NCBI RefSeq assembly: GCF_902859735.1
Contig: NZ_CADIJY010000005.1
Location: forward strand, 434,001 to 498,000
Reading direction: 5' to 3'
DNA: 64,000 nt
Origin: Achromobacter aegrifaciens
GTDB taxonomy: Bacteria > Pseudomonadota > Gammaproteobacteria > Burkholderiales > Burkholderiaceae_B
Shown: piece after piece, positions 16,623 to 25,680 of the stretch
Position numbering within the stretch: the first letter of the stretch is position 1
Layout of the letters: the number at the start of each line of letters is the position of its first letter
Translations under genes and position numbers: made by a program
Notes under the pieces: model-generated
Database searches by the model: none
The model's input: only the letters and a program-made list of their open reading frames with translations
What the model was told of the DNA's origin: nothing

Positions 16623-17567
16623 TCAGGCGAGGTCGATCATGACGTACCAACTGCTCAGCCGTTGCAGCCGGATGGGCAGGGTATGCGTGAGCGCCGCCAG
16701 GGCGCGGTCGCTATCGTCCAGCGGGAACAGGCCGGTGACGCGCAGGCGGGACGCCTGGGGTGAGGCTCGCAGCCAACCTGGCCGATATCGGGCCAGGGCA
16801 TCGATCACGGTCTGCAGGGGTTCGTCATGGACTTCAAGCTCGCCGTTGCTCCAGGCGGCGGCGTACTCCTGGTTGTCCTGCACCGCATCGATCTGCTGCG
16901 CGTCGAACCAGACGCTTTGGCCAGGCGCCAAGTGCCGGCGGATACCGGCAAGTGTGGAGACCTCGGCGGCTCCGCTCAGGGCCAGACAGAAGCTGCGTTC
17001 GGACGCGCAGCGCACCATGGCGCGGCCTTGGGCGAGGCGGACTTCGCCATGGGGCAGACGTACTTGCAGCCCCTGGCCTGCCGCCACCTCAAAGATGGCG
17101 GCACCAGAAGACACGTGTATGCCGTGTTGCCCGTCCAGCGTTGCGGCGCTGCGCGCGTCCAACTCCATCATGTTGCCGTCAGGCAAGGCCACGCGCCGGC
17201 GTTCACCGGTGCGGGTCACATAGCCCGCCGCCAGATGCCGCAGCGGCACATAGCGGTCCGCGACACCGGCGCCGAGCAGCACGGTCCCGCCCGCCAGGAC
17301 GAGCTTGCCCAGCCTGCGGCGCTGCGCGAGTTGCGGCCCGACCAGCGAACGCCGCAGCGGGTTGCCGTCGGCAAGCAGTCCGGGCCGCAGGCGATGCAGC
17401 GTGCCGTCCAATGCCGAGTTCAGCCGCTGCCAGGCCGCGCCGTGGCTCGGGCTTTCCGCCAACCACCGATCGAAGGCCTTGCGATCGGCATCGCTGGCCT
17501 GACCGCTGGACAGACAGACCTGCCATTCGATAGCCGCCTCGCGGCTGCGCATGTCCAAGGGCGTCAT
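16623..17567 (-). CDS. FecR-family anti-sigma / signal transducer
   Basis: 314 residues. The N-terminal cytoplasmic part has the DUF4880-like motif (REAAIEWQVCLSSG, FDRWLAESPSHGAAWQRL), then one membrane segment (LVLAGGTVLLGAGVA) and a periplasmic FecR domain (RTGERRRVALPDGNMMELDARS). It relays the signal from the TonB receptor STN domain to the ECF sigma factor. The start at 17567 is set by the ATGA overlap with the sigma gene stop; a longer in-frame product would run through the sigma gene. Confidence 0.9.
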   Translation of the reverse strand: MTPLDMRSREAAIEWQVCLSSGQASDADRKAFDRWLAESPSHGAAWQRLNSALDGTLHRLRPGLLADGNPLRRSLVGPQLAQRRRLGKLVLAGGTVLLGAGVADRYVPLRHLAAGYVTRTGERRRVALPDGNMMELDARSAATLDGQHGIHVSSGAAIFEVAAGQGLQVRLPHGEVRLAQGRAMVRCASERSFCLALSGAAEVSTLAGIRRHLAPGQSVWFDAQQIDAVQDNQEYAAAWSNGELEVHDEPLQTVIDALARYRPGWLRASPQASRLRVTGLFPLDDSDRALAALTHTLPIRLQRLSSWYVMIDLA

Positions 17568-18064
17568 ACGCCAAACACCTCGCAGCAACGGCGCAGGGCC
17601 TGGACGATGTATTTGCGGACCATGGTGGGAGAAACCTTCAGCCTTGCGGCGATTTCCACATGCGTCATGCCGTCGAGCTGGCTGTAGAGAAAAGCCATCC
17701 TGGCCTTGGAAGACAGACCGTCCAGCGCCGTGTCGAGCGCCTGCAAGGACTGCAGGGTCTGTACCCGCTCTTCGGCCGAGGGCTCCAGGGGTTCCGGCTG
17801 CAGGCGCAGCATCTCCAGCCACGCTTGCTCGAGTTCACGCCGGCGCCACAGCCGCCATGTGATGCGCCGCGCGATGGTGATGAGCATCGCGCGAGGCTCG
17901 TTCAATTGCTCCAGCGCAGGAAGGCAGAGCAACTGGGTGAAGGTCTCGCCTGCGACATCCTCGGCATCCTCGCGATTGCGCAGGCCGTTCTGAAGACGGC
18001 GCTCCAGCCAGGGATGGTCGCTCTTGTAGATGCTGGAAAAGCAGGTGTCACGCGTTGAGTCCAC
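17564..18064 (-). CDS. FecI-like ECF sigma factor
   Basis: 166 residues with region 2 (NREDAEDVAGETFTQLLCLP, PRAMLITIARRI) and region 4 (LSSKARMAFLYSQLDGMTHVEIAARLKVSPTMVRKYI). It directs RNA polymerase to iron-uptake genes, probably the receptor downstream. The gene appears to start with GTG at 18064 and ends in an ATGA overlap with fecR. A Fur-box match lies 20 bases upstream, so iron represses the module. Confidence 0.88.
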   Translation of the reverse strand: MDSTRDTCFSSIYKSDHPWLERRLQNGLRNREDAEDVAGETFTQLLCLPALEQLNEPRAMLITIARRITWRLWRRRELEQAWLEMLRLQPEPLEPSAEERVQTLQSLQALDTALDGLSSKARMAFLYSQLDGMTHVEIAARLKVSPTMVRKYIVQALRRCCEVFGV

Positions 18065-18083
18065 GGCTTGTGCTGTGAATAAA

Positions 18084-18098
18084 TGGGAATCGTTATCA
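18084..18098 (-). promoter_or_regulatory. Fur box upstream of first sigma-FecR-TonB module
   Basis: TGATAACGATTCCCA (minus strand) matches the 7-1-7 Fur consensus TGATAATNATTATCA at 12 of 14 defined positions. It lies 20 bases before the GTG of the sigma gene. Confidence 0.7.
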
Positions 18099-18286
18099 AT
18101 TATGGCATGATGGGTTCTGGAAAGCCAAAGGGGATGGAGACTTCATCGTCACCCGCTCCACCGGCAGAGCCCATTTTGGATCTCTCCTGATGGATTAATC
18201 CTCGTTCAGACCGCGCGGGATCGTTATTAAATGTGCGGCAAGCTTCACTATCCCGTTCAGGTGGTTGAATAAAGCGAGGTGTACCC

Positions 18287-18949
18287 ATGCCACACTCTCG
18301 ATTCATCCAGCACGCGTTGGCCGCCACCGGGGCGTTGTTCATGGCGCTGGGCGCCACTGCTCAAGCACAAGGCACTGGGCAGAACGCCCCGGTTCCAACG
18401 CCGCTGGCACCAGCGAAATACTGCGAATGCCGCTTCTCATCCGGGCAATACGAGGCCTATAGCGTCAACGGGACCTGCACCGTCCAGCGCTATGCCGGCG
18501 GACGCAAGTGCGAATACGGCTTCTCGGGTATCGGGGCCAATCCGGCGGTTCTTACTTCCATCCTTGGACAGGACGCGTACCAAGCGCAGCTGCAATCCGC
18601 GGCGCAGATCTTCCCCCGCTATCTGGCGTTTGCGCAGTCGGGAGACACGTCGGCCTTGAGCGAGAGCGGTTTTATCGAGAGCGCCCTGCCGGTCCTGGCG
18701 CGAGGCAGCTTGTTTCGACAGGCCGTCGTCATCGCGGAGTTGCCCGTCAAACAGATTGACAACGAGATCGTCATTTTTTCCAGGAAATACAGCAACGTCA
18801 TAGCGGAAGTATTCCAAGGAAAAATGCAGCCCTTGTCGGTGAAGTGGACGGATGACTTCCAGTTCGAGATCGGGCGGGGCTACGTACTGATGGACTACAA
18901 GCAAGCGTCGCAATTGCTGGTGCTTTTCTTCTCTGATGCGAAGAGGTGA
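18287..18949 (+). CDS. Exported protein of unknown function
   Basis: 220 residues with a signal peptide (FIQHALAATGALFMALGATAQA, cleavage about 27). The N-terminal third holds Cys pairs (YCECRF, GTCTVQ, RKCEYGF); the rest is mixed alpha/beta with a hydrophobic C terminus (SQLLVLFFSDAKR). No family is recognised. GAGG lies eight bases upstream of the ATG. Its TGA lies six bases before the next ATG, whose Shine-Dalgarno overlaps it, so the pair is an operon. Confidence 0.68.
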   Translation: MPHSRFIQHALAATGALFMALGATAQAQGTGQNAPVPTPLAPAKYCECRFSSGQYEAYSVNGTCTVQRYAGGRKCEYGFSGIGANPAVLTSILGQDAYQAQLQSAAQIFPRYLAFAQSGDTSALSESGFIESALPVLARGSLFRQAVVIAELPVKQIDNEIVIFSRKYSNVIAEVFQGKMQPLSVKWTDDFQFEIGRGYVLMDYKQASQLLVLFFSDAKR

Positions 18950-18955
18950 TCGGCC

Positions 18956-19453
18956 ATGGATCTCACCTGCATGCGAGAACTTCCCGGATTGGATTGGGCC
19001 GTGCTGCTTGTTGCCGTCGTGGTGGCCCTGATCTTGTTCGTGCTGGGGATCTACTTGTTGCTTCGACCCAGACCCTCCCCTACGCCAAACACCAAGCATG
19101 AGGTGGAAACGACCATCGACAAATATGGTTTGAAAGGGCCTGCCGGCGTGTTCTTGATACTTCTCTCCATCGCCTTGGTTGGAGGGCTTTACTGGCAGTT
19201 GAACAACAGGTTCCCGGCCAACGCGGAAGAATTCTCAGGGGCGCCTCGCACACTCGGTTCCATCGCCGAAGGGTTACGCCGGAACTCCAGCGCCGATATC
19301 CTGTTGAAGGGAGGAGCCGAGACCGTGGTGATCTCTCAACCGGTCAGCGGCGCCTGCTGGTCCGCGCTGGTGGACAAGCTGTGCACGGCGTATCGGGATA
19401 CCTTGACGTGCAGCCGGGATGGCAATCGGATTGTCATCGACCGCAAGCCCTGA
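18956..19453 (+). CDS. Two-helix inner-membrane protein, unknown function
   Basis: 165 residues with two membrane helices (about 15-36, LLVAVVVALILFVLGIYLLL; and about 63-80, VFLILLSIALVGGLYW). They are joined by a short charged loop and followed by a C-terminal domain (about 85-165) in the periplasm or cytoplasm. No family is recognised. AGAGGTGA overlaps the stop of the preceding gene, so the two proteins probably act together in the envelope. Confidence 0.65.
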   Translation: MDLTCMRELPGLDWAVLLVAVVVALILFVLGIYLLLRPRPSPTPNTKHEVETTIDKYGLKGPAGVFLILLSIALVGGLYWQLNNRFPANAEEFSGAPRTLGSIAEGLRRNSSADILLKGGAETVVISQPVSGACWSALVDKLCTAYRDTLTCSRDGNRIVIDRKP

Positions 19454-19533
19454 AGCAGCGCACCGTATGAGCGGAAAAGGTGTGTCAGACTACGTCCATT
19501 CACGGCTATTGGGTGCGAGCACCCGCTTTCCGC

Positions 19534-19929
<396 letters not shown>

Positions 19930-19958
19930 CGCCCACACCGGCGGGCTTGCGCGCAGAA

Positions 19959-20783
19959 CTACGCCGAACCTTCTTCCACGAACCCCAAGGTCCTGAGTTC
20001 CGCGATCGCGCCCTTTTCCTCGTCTCGCCGCGCCTTGGGCGCGGCCAGCGAGGCTGTCAGCAGCATGGACCGGGCGGGCGAGCTATCAAAGCCATGCAGC
20101 ACGCTGGCGATGCCCGGGAACGCCTGGACGAAATCCGCTCCCAGCGCCTCGTGCCCCGGATAATTCCCCTGCTTGTCCACGATGACCTGCGTCTGCGGAT
20201 CGCGCCGGATCAGGTGCAGCGGCACACCTTCGCAGCGCAGGCCCAACAGCTTGGCTTCGCTGATATCCAAGGCCCAATCCGTCTCGGCGTAGAAGGCGGC
20301 GCGCGCGGTTGCGAACTGATCGAGGATGCGCTCGTCCTTGCAGAACGCGGTGGGCGTCAGGTTTAGATTGAGCTTGCCGATCTTGCCCGCCAGTTTGACC
20401 CGGCGAAAGAACGAGGCCCACACCAGCAGGATGGGGTTGGTGGACAAGTCCTCGATCAGCACGTCTTCAAACATGCAGGGCTGGATCATCGAGTTGACCG
20501 CGCGGCATTTGGAAACGCGCACGTTCTGCACGCGCGACATGCGCTGTGGGGTCTTGACCATGGAAAGGGCGCCGTTGTCGAAGGTGCAGTCGTGGAAGTG
20601 CAGATCGCTGAAGTGCGAGCCGCCCTTGTCATACGCCATCAGGAAGGTAGCGCCTTCGGTTTTGTTCATGGACGAGGAGATGTCAGGCTGCGATGTCGCC
20701 GGGGAGTCATAGTCTGCCATTTCTAATCCCGGAACAGCAGCATTTCCTACTGCGAGATAGCTTATTTGGTATTCATGTGACAT
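19959..20783 (-). CDS. Hypothetical protein, possible pentapeptide/beta-helix-like
   Basis: 274 residues, no family recognised with certainty. The middle part shows short repeating segments with F-x-D/N and L pattern (FSDLHFHDCTFDNGALSM, VQNVRVSKCRAVNSM, FEDVLIEDLSTNPIL), suggestive of a parallel beta-helix. The gene starts at ATG 20783, divergent from a lipoprotein gene with 75 bases between them. A longer frame back to 21380 is the antisense of that lipoprotein gene and is rejected. Confidence 0.6.
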   Translation of the reverse strand: MSHEYQISYLAVGNAAVPGLEMADYDSPATSQPDISSSMNKTEGATFLMAYDKGGSHFSDLHFHDCTFDNGALSMVKTPQRMSRVQNVRVSKCRAVNSMIQPCMFEDVLIEDLSTNPILLVWASFFRRVKLAGKIGKLNLNLTPTAFCKDERILDQFATARAAFYAETDWALDISEAKLLGLRCEGVPLHLIRRDPQTQVIVDKQGNYPGHEALGADFVQAFPGIASVLHGFDSSPARSMLLTASLAAPKARRDEEKGAIAELRTLGFVEEGSA

Positions 20784-20858
20784 TATTAGAATCTCTTGGA
20801 TACATTTACCCGTTCCCCTGCGGAGGGCAGGAAGCGGCAGATAACTAAGCTGAAGAAG

Positions 20859-21341
20859 ATGAATCACATGAATAAAAAGATGTTGAAGTTGGCGGCCGCT
20901 GCCGCTTGCGTGATGACGGTCGCGGGATGCGCCAATGTGCCGATGGCGCCAGCGGAACAAAATAAGCAGGCCAAATCGTTCCCGGCGCCGGACGAAGGAA
21001 AGTCCGGCCTGTATGTCTACCGGGATAGCTTTGTGGGCAAGGCGTTGAAGAAGGACGTGTACGTCAACGGCAAGTGCCTGGGTGAAACCGCCGACCGCGT
21101 GTTCTTCTACACGCAGGTGGCCGGCAACGAGCAGCACAAGGTCTCCACCGAATCGGAGTTTTCGCCGAACGACCTGATGGTGATGATGGAGGCGGGCAAG
21201 AATTACTTCGTGCGCCAATTCATCAAGGTGGGCGTATTTGTGGGTGGCGCCGGCGTGGAGCAAGTTACGGAAGAGGAAGGTCAGCGGGTGATCTCCAAGT
21301 CCGAAGTGAACCTGGCGACCGAAGGCCGTTGCACGGGCTGA
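20859..21341 (+). CDS. DUF2846-type lipoprotein
   Basis: 160 residues with a lipoprotein signal (KLAAAAACVMTVAGC, lipobox VAGC). A beta-rich domain resembling DUF2846 follows: GLYVYRDSFVGKALKKDVYV, NGKCLGETADRVFF, then a strand pair and GQRVISKSEVNLA. It is probably anchored in the outer or inner membrane facing the periplasm; the function is unknown. The first ATG of the pair at 20859/20868 is chosen. It is divergent from the hypothetical gene at 19959-20783. Confidence 0.78.
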   Translation: MNHMNKKMLKLAAAAACVMTVAGCANVPMAPAEQNKQAKSFPAPDEGKSGLYVYRDSFVGKALKKDVYVNGKCLGETADRVFFYTQVAGNEQHKVSTESEFSPNDLMVMMEAGKNYFVRQFIKVGVFVGGAGVEQVTEEEGQRVISKSEVNLATEGRCTG

Positions 21342-21391
21342 TCGCAGTCCGCTCCCGCCGCTGTTCTTGCCTACTTGCAATGGAAATGACG

Positions 21392-21706
21392 ATGCGTCTT
21401 GGTCTGTTGTTGGCGGCCTTGCTGTTTGCCGCGACGGCCCATGCGGCGAACTATCCCTGCTCAGGAAAGAAGGGTGGCGTGGAGCGTTGCGTCGGAGAAC
21501 AGTTTTTGTGCCGCGACGGTTCGATCAGCGCATCCAAGCGCGTGTGCTCAAGTCCGGATTCCAGCGCACAGCCACTTGTTTCCAAGCCCTCGGCTTCCGG
21601 CTCGAATGGCGCATGCAGCTGCCGTGATGGCCAATACTGCACCGGGCCACGGGGCGGAACGTTTTGCTACACCGATAGCGGAAAGAAGTCCTATCTCAGG
21701 AAGTAA
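21392..21706 (+). CDS. Small secreted Cys-rich protein
   Basis: 104 residues with a signal peptide (LGLLLAALLFAATAHA) and a Cys-rich mature part: YPCSGKKGGVERC, FLCRDG, VCSS, ACSCRDGQYCTGPRGGTFCYT. Nine mature Cys suggest disulfides. The end (CTGPRGGTFCYTDSGKKSYL) recalls short C-terminal motifs of secreted bacterial proteins; no function is known. The ATG at 21392 has GGA seven bases upstream. An in-frame start at 21329 would overlap the lipoprotein gene. Confidence 0.72.
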   Translation: MRLGLLLAALLFAATAHAANYPCSGKKGGVERCVGEQFLCRDGSISASKRVCSSPDSSAQPLVSKPSASGSNGACSCRDGQYCTGPRGGTFCYTDSGKKSYLRK

Positions 21707-21729
21707 GCGCCGCGCTGCTTGAGGCAGTC

Positions 21730-22215
21730 TCAATAGCTGCCCGCAGGCAGCACGTCCGCCAAATACGCGTTGATATCCGGCGTCTCTCGCAGCGCATGCC
21801 TCATCCACGCGCCGCGCTCATGCGCGGTCACTTCCAGCTCCCACACGCAGGCAATGAACGGTCCCTGCACGGGTTGAAACTGTTCGGGCCGATCCAGCGG
21901 CGCGGAGTACATCTGTTGGCACAGGATGCCGCCGGATATCCACCAGTCAGCCAGCAGCCAGACCGCTTCTTCGCCCACGTGCACGATGCAGAAGCCCAAG
22001 CCCGTGGCGCGCGGATCGCTGGCGGCGTCTTGCAACGCCGCCATTGCGGTCTTGCGAGCGGCTGCGGCCACTTCAGCGGACAGCAGCGCAACGGCTGGAT
22101 CGGGATTGCGTTGTATCGCGTAGGCCTTGATGGCCAGGCCGTCTTCGCGCCATTGTTCGATGAACGCCATGCGGCGCGGTGCGTAAGGTTCTGCAGGAAT
22201 CGTTTGGAAAGACAT
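21730..22215 (-). CDS. Conserved hypothetical protein
   Basis: 161 residues from the ATG at 22215 (an ATG at 22248 is also possible; neither has a clear Shine-Dalgarno). The sequence is a compact alpha/beta protein with many Trp residues (EAVWLLADWWISGG, FIACVWELEVTAHERGAW). No family is recognised; no signal peptide or membrane segment is seen. It precedes nothing obvious on its strand and is convergent with the Cys-rich gene. Confidence 0.65.
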   Translation of the reverse strand: MSFQTIPAEPYAPRRMAFIEQWREDGLAIKAYAIQRNPDPAVALLSAEVAAAARKTAMAALQDAASDPRATGLGFCIVHVGEEAVWLLADWWISGGILCQQMYSAPLDRPEQFQPVQGPFIACVWELEVTAHERGAWMRHALRETPDINAYLADVLPAGSY

Positions 22216-22275
22216 GATGGGCAGCGAGGGTGAACCCGTCGGGGTCATGGAGGCAGGTATTCTTCCAGCAGTCCG

Positions 22276-22851
22276 CTAGCCCAGCAAGGACAAGGCATCG
22301 TCCAGCGACAGCACGGTGGTGCGCGATTCAAACGCCGTCGCAAACAAATGCTCATGCACGATCGGGTCCGGGTCGTAGCAGCAGTCCTTGACCGTCAGCA
22401 GGCGGTAGTCCGCGTCGCTGGCATGCGCAATCGATGACAGCATCACGCCGGTGGACGCGACGCCGGCCATGATCAGCGTGTCTATGCTCTGCGCGGAAAG
22501 CCGCACTTGCAGGTCGGTGCCGAAGAACACGCTGGCGCGGTGGGCGATGATGATGGGCTCGTCTTCGCGGCGGTCGAGTTCCGGCGAGATGCGGTCGTGG
22601 ACGAAGCGGCCCAGCTGTTTGATGCCCTGCCCGTTCTTGTTCAAGGGGCTGACTTCAGGATAGCCAGGGCTGAAATGGATCTTGGCGAAATAGACGCTGA
22701 CGCCGGCGCGCCGCGCGGCGTCGCACAGTTGCCGCGTGTTGCCGAGCAAGGCGGGGGCGACCGATGGGAACAGTTCCATGATGTCGGTCTGGTAGTGCAT
22801 GACCAGCAAGGCGGTACGCGCCGGGACGATGGCTGGGGTCTGGGTGTTCAT
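22276..22851 (-). CDS. Isochorismatase-family hydrolase lacking the catalytic Cys
   Basis: 191 residues of the isochorismatase-like fold: strand LLVMHYQTDIM, segment GVSVYFAKIHFSPGYPEVSP, then DTLIMAGVASTGVMLSS and ADYRLLTVKDCC. In hydrolytic members the first strand has the catalytic Asp (LLVIDxQ) and the loop has Cys. Here the first is His-Tyr and the loop reads ASTGVM, with Gly in place of Cys. Isochorismatases proper also lack Cys. The substrate is unknown. The start at 22851 is chosen since the next in-frame upstream start (22983) adds 44 low-complexity residues. Confidence 0.8.
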   Translation of the reverse strand: MNTQTPAIVPARTALLVMHYQTDIMELFPSVAPALLGNTRQLCDAARRAGVSVYFAKIHFSPGYPEVSPLNKNGQGIKQLGRFVHDRISPELDRREDEPIIIAHRASVFFGTDLQVRLSAQSIDTLIMAGVASTGVMLSSIAHASDADYRLLTVKDCCYDPDPIVHEHLFATAFESRTTVLSLDDALSLLG

Positions 22852-23035
22852 GCTCCGCTCCGCAAGGGGTTTGCCACGTTCGCCTTGCGAGGCTCGGCCT
22901 GCCGGCCGGGGACCGATGCGTGGCGACGTGATAGGTGCGACAGGAATGACGGCTGACTGTATCACGGCAGTCATGACCCCCATGTTCTCCTGCCTCCATC
23001 GCGTCGTGAACGGATTCTGGCCGGTGCGGACCGCG

Positions 23036-24016
23036 CTACAAAGGCGGAATCCCCGCCGCCTTGACGACTTGCTTCCACCGCACGATCTCGCTGGCGACCA
23101 TGTCGCGCATGGCGGCCGGGCTGCTGGGCGCGGGCTGGCTTCCCAGGGTTGCGAGCGTTTGCTTCACTTCGCCCTCTTCCAGGGCTTTGCCGATGGCGGA
23201 ATTCAAGGTTGCCGCGATGTTTTCGGGCAGGCCCGGGGGGCCTGCAATGCCCAACCATGACAGCACTTCGAAGCCCGGCAGGGTTTGCGCGACTGGAGCG
23301 ATATCCGGAGCCTGCGGCCAGGGTATGGCGCTGGTGACGGCCAGGGCTCTGAGCTTGCCCGCCTTCAGCTGCGGCGTTGCCACGGTCAAGGTATCCACCA
23401 GGATGTCGACATCGCCGGACAGCACAGCCTCGACGGGGGCGCCGCCGCCTCGATACGGTATGTGCAGCAACTCCACCTTGCCCTCGGTGGCCAGCAGTTC
23501 GCCGGTCATGTGCTGGGTGGATCCCACGCCTACGGACGTGAACGTGATCTTGGCGGGAGCCTTGGCGGCCATGGCGAGCAGATCGGCCAGCGTCCTGGCG
23601 GGATGATCCGCCCTTACCGCGATCACGAACGGAAACTTGGACACGGTGGACAGGAAGCTGAAGTCCTTGACCGGATCGTAGGACAGCTCCCTGGAGACCG
23701 CCGCGGAGACCGTATGCGCGCCGGTCAGCATGATCAGGGTGTAGCCATCCGGCTTGGCCTTGGCGACCGCATCGCTGGCGATGCGCCCGCCAGCGCCGCT
23801 CTTGATTTCCACGACGACTGGCTGGCCCAGGGACTGTGTCAATTGCTTGCCGACCAGACGGGCAACGACGTCGGCGTTACCGCCCGCGCCAAAGCCGTGG
23901 ATCAGCCGGACCGGCCGGGCCGGATAAGCGTCTTCGGCAAATCCCTGGGGCAGCCAGGCCAGCGCGGGCGCGCAGAGGCCGATCTGTATCAACTGGCGGC
24001 GTTTTGTGTTGGTCAT
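23036..24016 (-). CDS. Bug-family periplasmic solute receptor, last gene of homogentisate operon
   Basis: 326 residues of the tripartite tricarboxylate transporter receptor (TctC/Bug) family. It has an N-terminal export signal with a twin-arginine-like start (KRRQLIQIG), the first strand YPARPVRLIHGFGAGGNADVVAR, the ligand loop GAGGRIASDAVAKAKPDGYTL and LLHIPYRGGGAPVEAVLSGDVD. Bug proteins bind carboxylates in the periplasm; most lack linked membrane subunits, as here. It lies 21 bases after hmgA on the same strand, so its ligand may be an aromatic acid such as phenylacetate derivatives or homogentisate. Confidence 0.9.
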   Translation of the reverse strand: MTNTKRRQLIQIGLCAPALAWLPQGFAEDAYPARPVRLIHGFGAGGNADVVARLVGKQLTQSLGQPVVVEIKSGAGGRIASDAVAKAKPDGYTLIMLTGAHTVSAAVSRELSYDPVKDFSFLSTVSKFPFVIAVRADHPARTLADLLAMAAKAPAKITFTSVGVGSTQHMTGELLATEGKVELLHIPYRGGGAPVEAVLSGDVDILVDTLTVATPQLKAGKLRALAVTSAIPWPQAPDIAPVAQTLPGFEVLSWLGIAGPPGLPENIAATLNSAIGKALEEGEVKQTLATLGSQPAPSSPAAMRDMVASEIVRWKQVVKAAGIPPL

Positions 24017-24037
24017 GGCGTTGTCTCCATCTGTGGT

Positions 24038-25345
24038 TTAGCGCCGCTCGAAATGGCGGCTGAAGCCTTTCCAAACATCGTCGTAGTCCGGCTGCAGGTT
24101 GGGCGCCGCCAGCGCCTGCGCGGTGGGGCGAAATGCGTGACGGCTCTCGAACATGAAGGCCAGGGTGTCTTTCAGCGCATGCGGCGCGAGATCGGCCTGG
24201 CTGGCCTTTTCGAATGTGGCCGCGTCGGGGCCGTGCGGCAGCATGCAGTTGTGCAGGCTGATGCCGCCCGGCACGAAGCCTTCGGCCTTGGCGTCGTAGA
24301 CGCCTCGCACCAGCCCCATCAGTTCGCTCATGACGTTGCGGTGAAACCATGGCGGACGGAACGTATCCTCGGCCACCAGCCAGCGCGGCGGGAAGATGAC
24401 GAAGTCGCAGTTGGCCACGCCGGGAGTGTCGGTGTTGGAGGTGAGGACGGTGTAGATGGACGGATCGGGATGATCGAAGCTGATCGAGCCGATGGCCATG
24501 AAGTGCGCCAGATCGTACTTGTAGGGCACGAGGTTGCCGTGCCACGCGACCACGTCCAGCGGCGTATGGTCTTGCTGGCATTGCCAGAAGCGGCCGAGGA
24601 ACTTGTTGACCAATTGGACCGGGCCGTCGTCTTCCTCATAGGCCGCGACCGGCGCCAGGAAATCACGCGCGTTCGCCAGGCCGTTGGAGCCTATCGGCCC
24701 CAGTTCGGGCAGGCGGAAGGGACTGCCGTAGTTTTCGCACAGATAGCCGCGTGCCAACACGTCCAGTAGCTCTACGCGAAAGCGCATGCCGCGCGGAACC
24801 AGGGCGATCTCGCCGGGGGCGATATCGAGCCTGCCCAGTTCGGTATGCAAGCGCAGCCGTCCGGACTGGGGCACCAACAGCATTTCGCCGTCGGAGTTCA
24901 TGAGGTAGCGCCTGCGCATGGATTGATTGGCCACGTACACATGCGCGGCGACGCCCACCTGTGCATGCGCGTCGCCGTTGCCGGCCGCCGTTACCACGCC
25001 ATCGATGAAGTCCGTGGGCGCATCCGGTTCTGCCCAGGGATTCCAGCGCAGCCGGTTGGCGGGCGTGGGCGCGTCGGTGAAAGGACCCGTCTGCCAGCGC
25101 GGCACGGGCGTTTCCGCGAATCGGCCATGCATGGCCGCCGGGCGTATGCGGTACATCCAGGTACGCAGATTGAGGTCGCGCGGCATGGTGAAGGCCGAGC
25201 CGGACAACAGCTCCGCATACAGTCCATGCGCGACCCGCTGCGGTGAGTTTCGGCCAACCGGCAGCGCGCCCGCGACGGCTTCCGATTCGAAGCGGTTGCC
25301 AAAGCCGCTCTGGTACTGCAAGGCTTCAATCTTCGTTGCATTCAT
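24038..25345 (-). CDS. hmgA: Homogentisate 1,2-dioxygenase
   Basis: 435 residues, full length for the family. It opens the ring of homogentisate with O2 to maleylacetoacetate, in tyrosine and phenylalanine breakdown. Typical features are [26 protein letters not shown] at the N terminus (positions 11-36), [15 protein letters not shown], and the iron ligands in [11 protein letters not shown] (His, then Glu six later) and [11 protein letters not shown] (His). The ATG at 25345 overlaps the TGA of the NIPSNAP gene (ATGA), giving translational coupling in the catabolic operon. Confidence 0.97.
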   Translation of the reverse strand: MNATKIEALQYQSGFGNRFESEAVAGALPVGRNSPQRVAHGLYAELLSGSAFTMPRDLNLRTWMYRIRPAAMHGRFAETPVPRWQTGPFTDAPTPANRLRWNPWAEPDAPTDFIDGVVTAAGNGDAHAQVGVAAHVYVANQSMRRRYLMNSDGEMLLVPQSGRLRLHTELGRLDIAPGEIALVPRGMRFRVELLDVLARGYLCENYGSPFRLPELGPIGSNGLANARDFLAPVAAYEEDDGPVQLVNKFLGRFWQCQQDHTPLDVVAWHGNLVPYKYDLAHFMAIGSISFDHPDPSIYTVLTSNTDTPGVANCDFVIFPPRWLVAEDTFRPPWFHRNVMSELMGLVRGVYDAKAEGFVPGGISLHNCMLPHGPDAATFEKASQADLAPHALKDTLAFMFESRHAFRPTAQALAAPNLQPDYDDVWKGFSRHFERR

Positions 25346-25680
25346 GATTGACTCGCATCGTCGTGCCAGGAATGGGTGAAAAAGGGCGCCGGCTTGAGCA
25401 GCTTGGACTCCTGGTGCTGCAGCAGCGGAAGCATGCGCTGTACGTAGGCCTGCCATTGCGGATCGGCCGCAAGCCGGGCTCGTCTTGTTTCGCGCTCTTG
25501 CAGGTCTTGATAGGCCCACAGGTGCACGATCTGGTTCAAGGCGCCTGCTTCGCTGTAGTAATAGCCGACCATGCGTCCGAGTATGCGGCGCTGCACGGCC
25601 AGCCCTTCGGCCTCGTACAAGGCCAGGTAGTCCCGCCATTTGCCAGGGTGGGTGGTGTAGGTGCGTTGTTCAACGATCAT
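25342..25680 (-). CDS. NIPSNAP-family protein in homogentisate operon
   Basis: 112 residues with the dimeric alpha+beta NIPSNAP fold: [65 protein letters not shown] domains are ferredoxin-like; their biochemical role is not settled. The start at 25680 overlaps the fumarylacetoacetase stop and its own stop overlaps the hmgA start. The coupling between two ring-cleavage pathway genes suggests an accessory role in homogentisate or maleylacetoacetate handling. No maleylacetoacetate isomerase gene is seen in the operon; this small protein is too short and unlike GST-type isomerases. Confidence 0.85.
   Translation of the reverse strand: MIVEQRTYTTHPGKWRDYLALYEAEGLAVQRRILGRMVGYYYSEAGALNQIVHLWAYQDLQERETRRARLAADPQWQAYVQRMLPLLQHQESKLLKPAPFFTHSWHDDASQS

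Noticed and set aside
20784-21380. N-terminal extension of the hypothetical protein ending at 19959
   Set aside because: It is the antisense of the DUF2846 lipoprotein gene; the ATG at 20783 gives a normal start.
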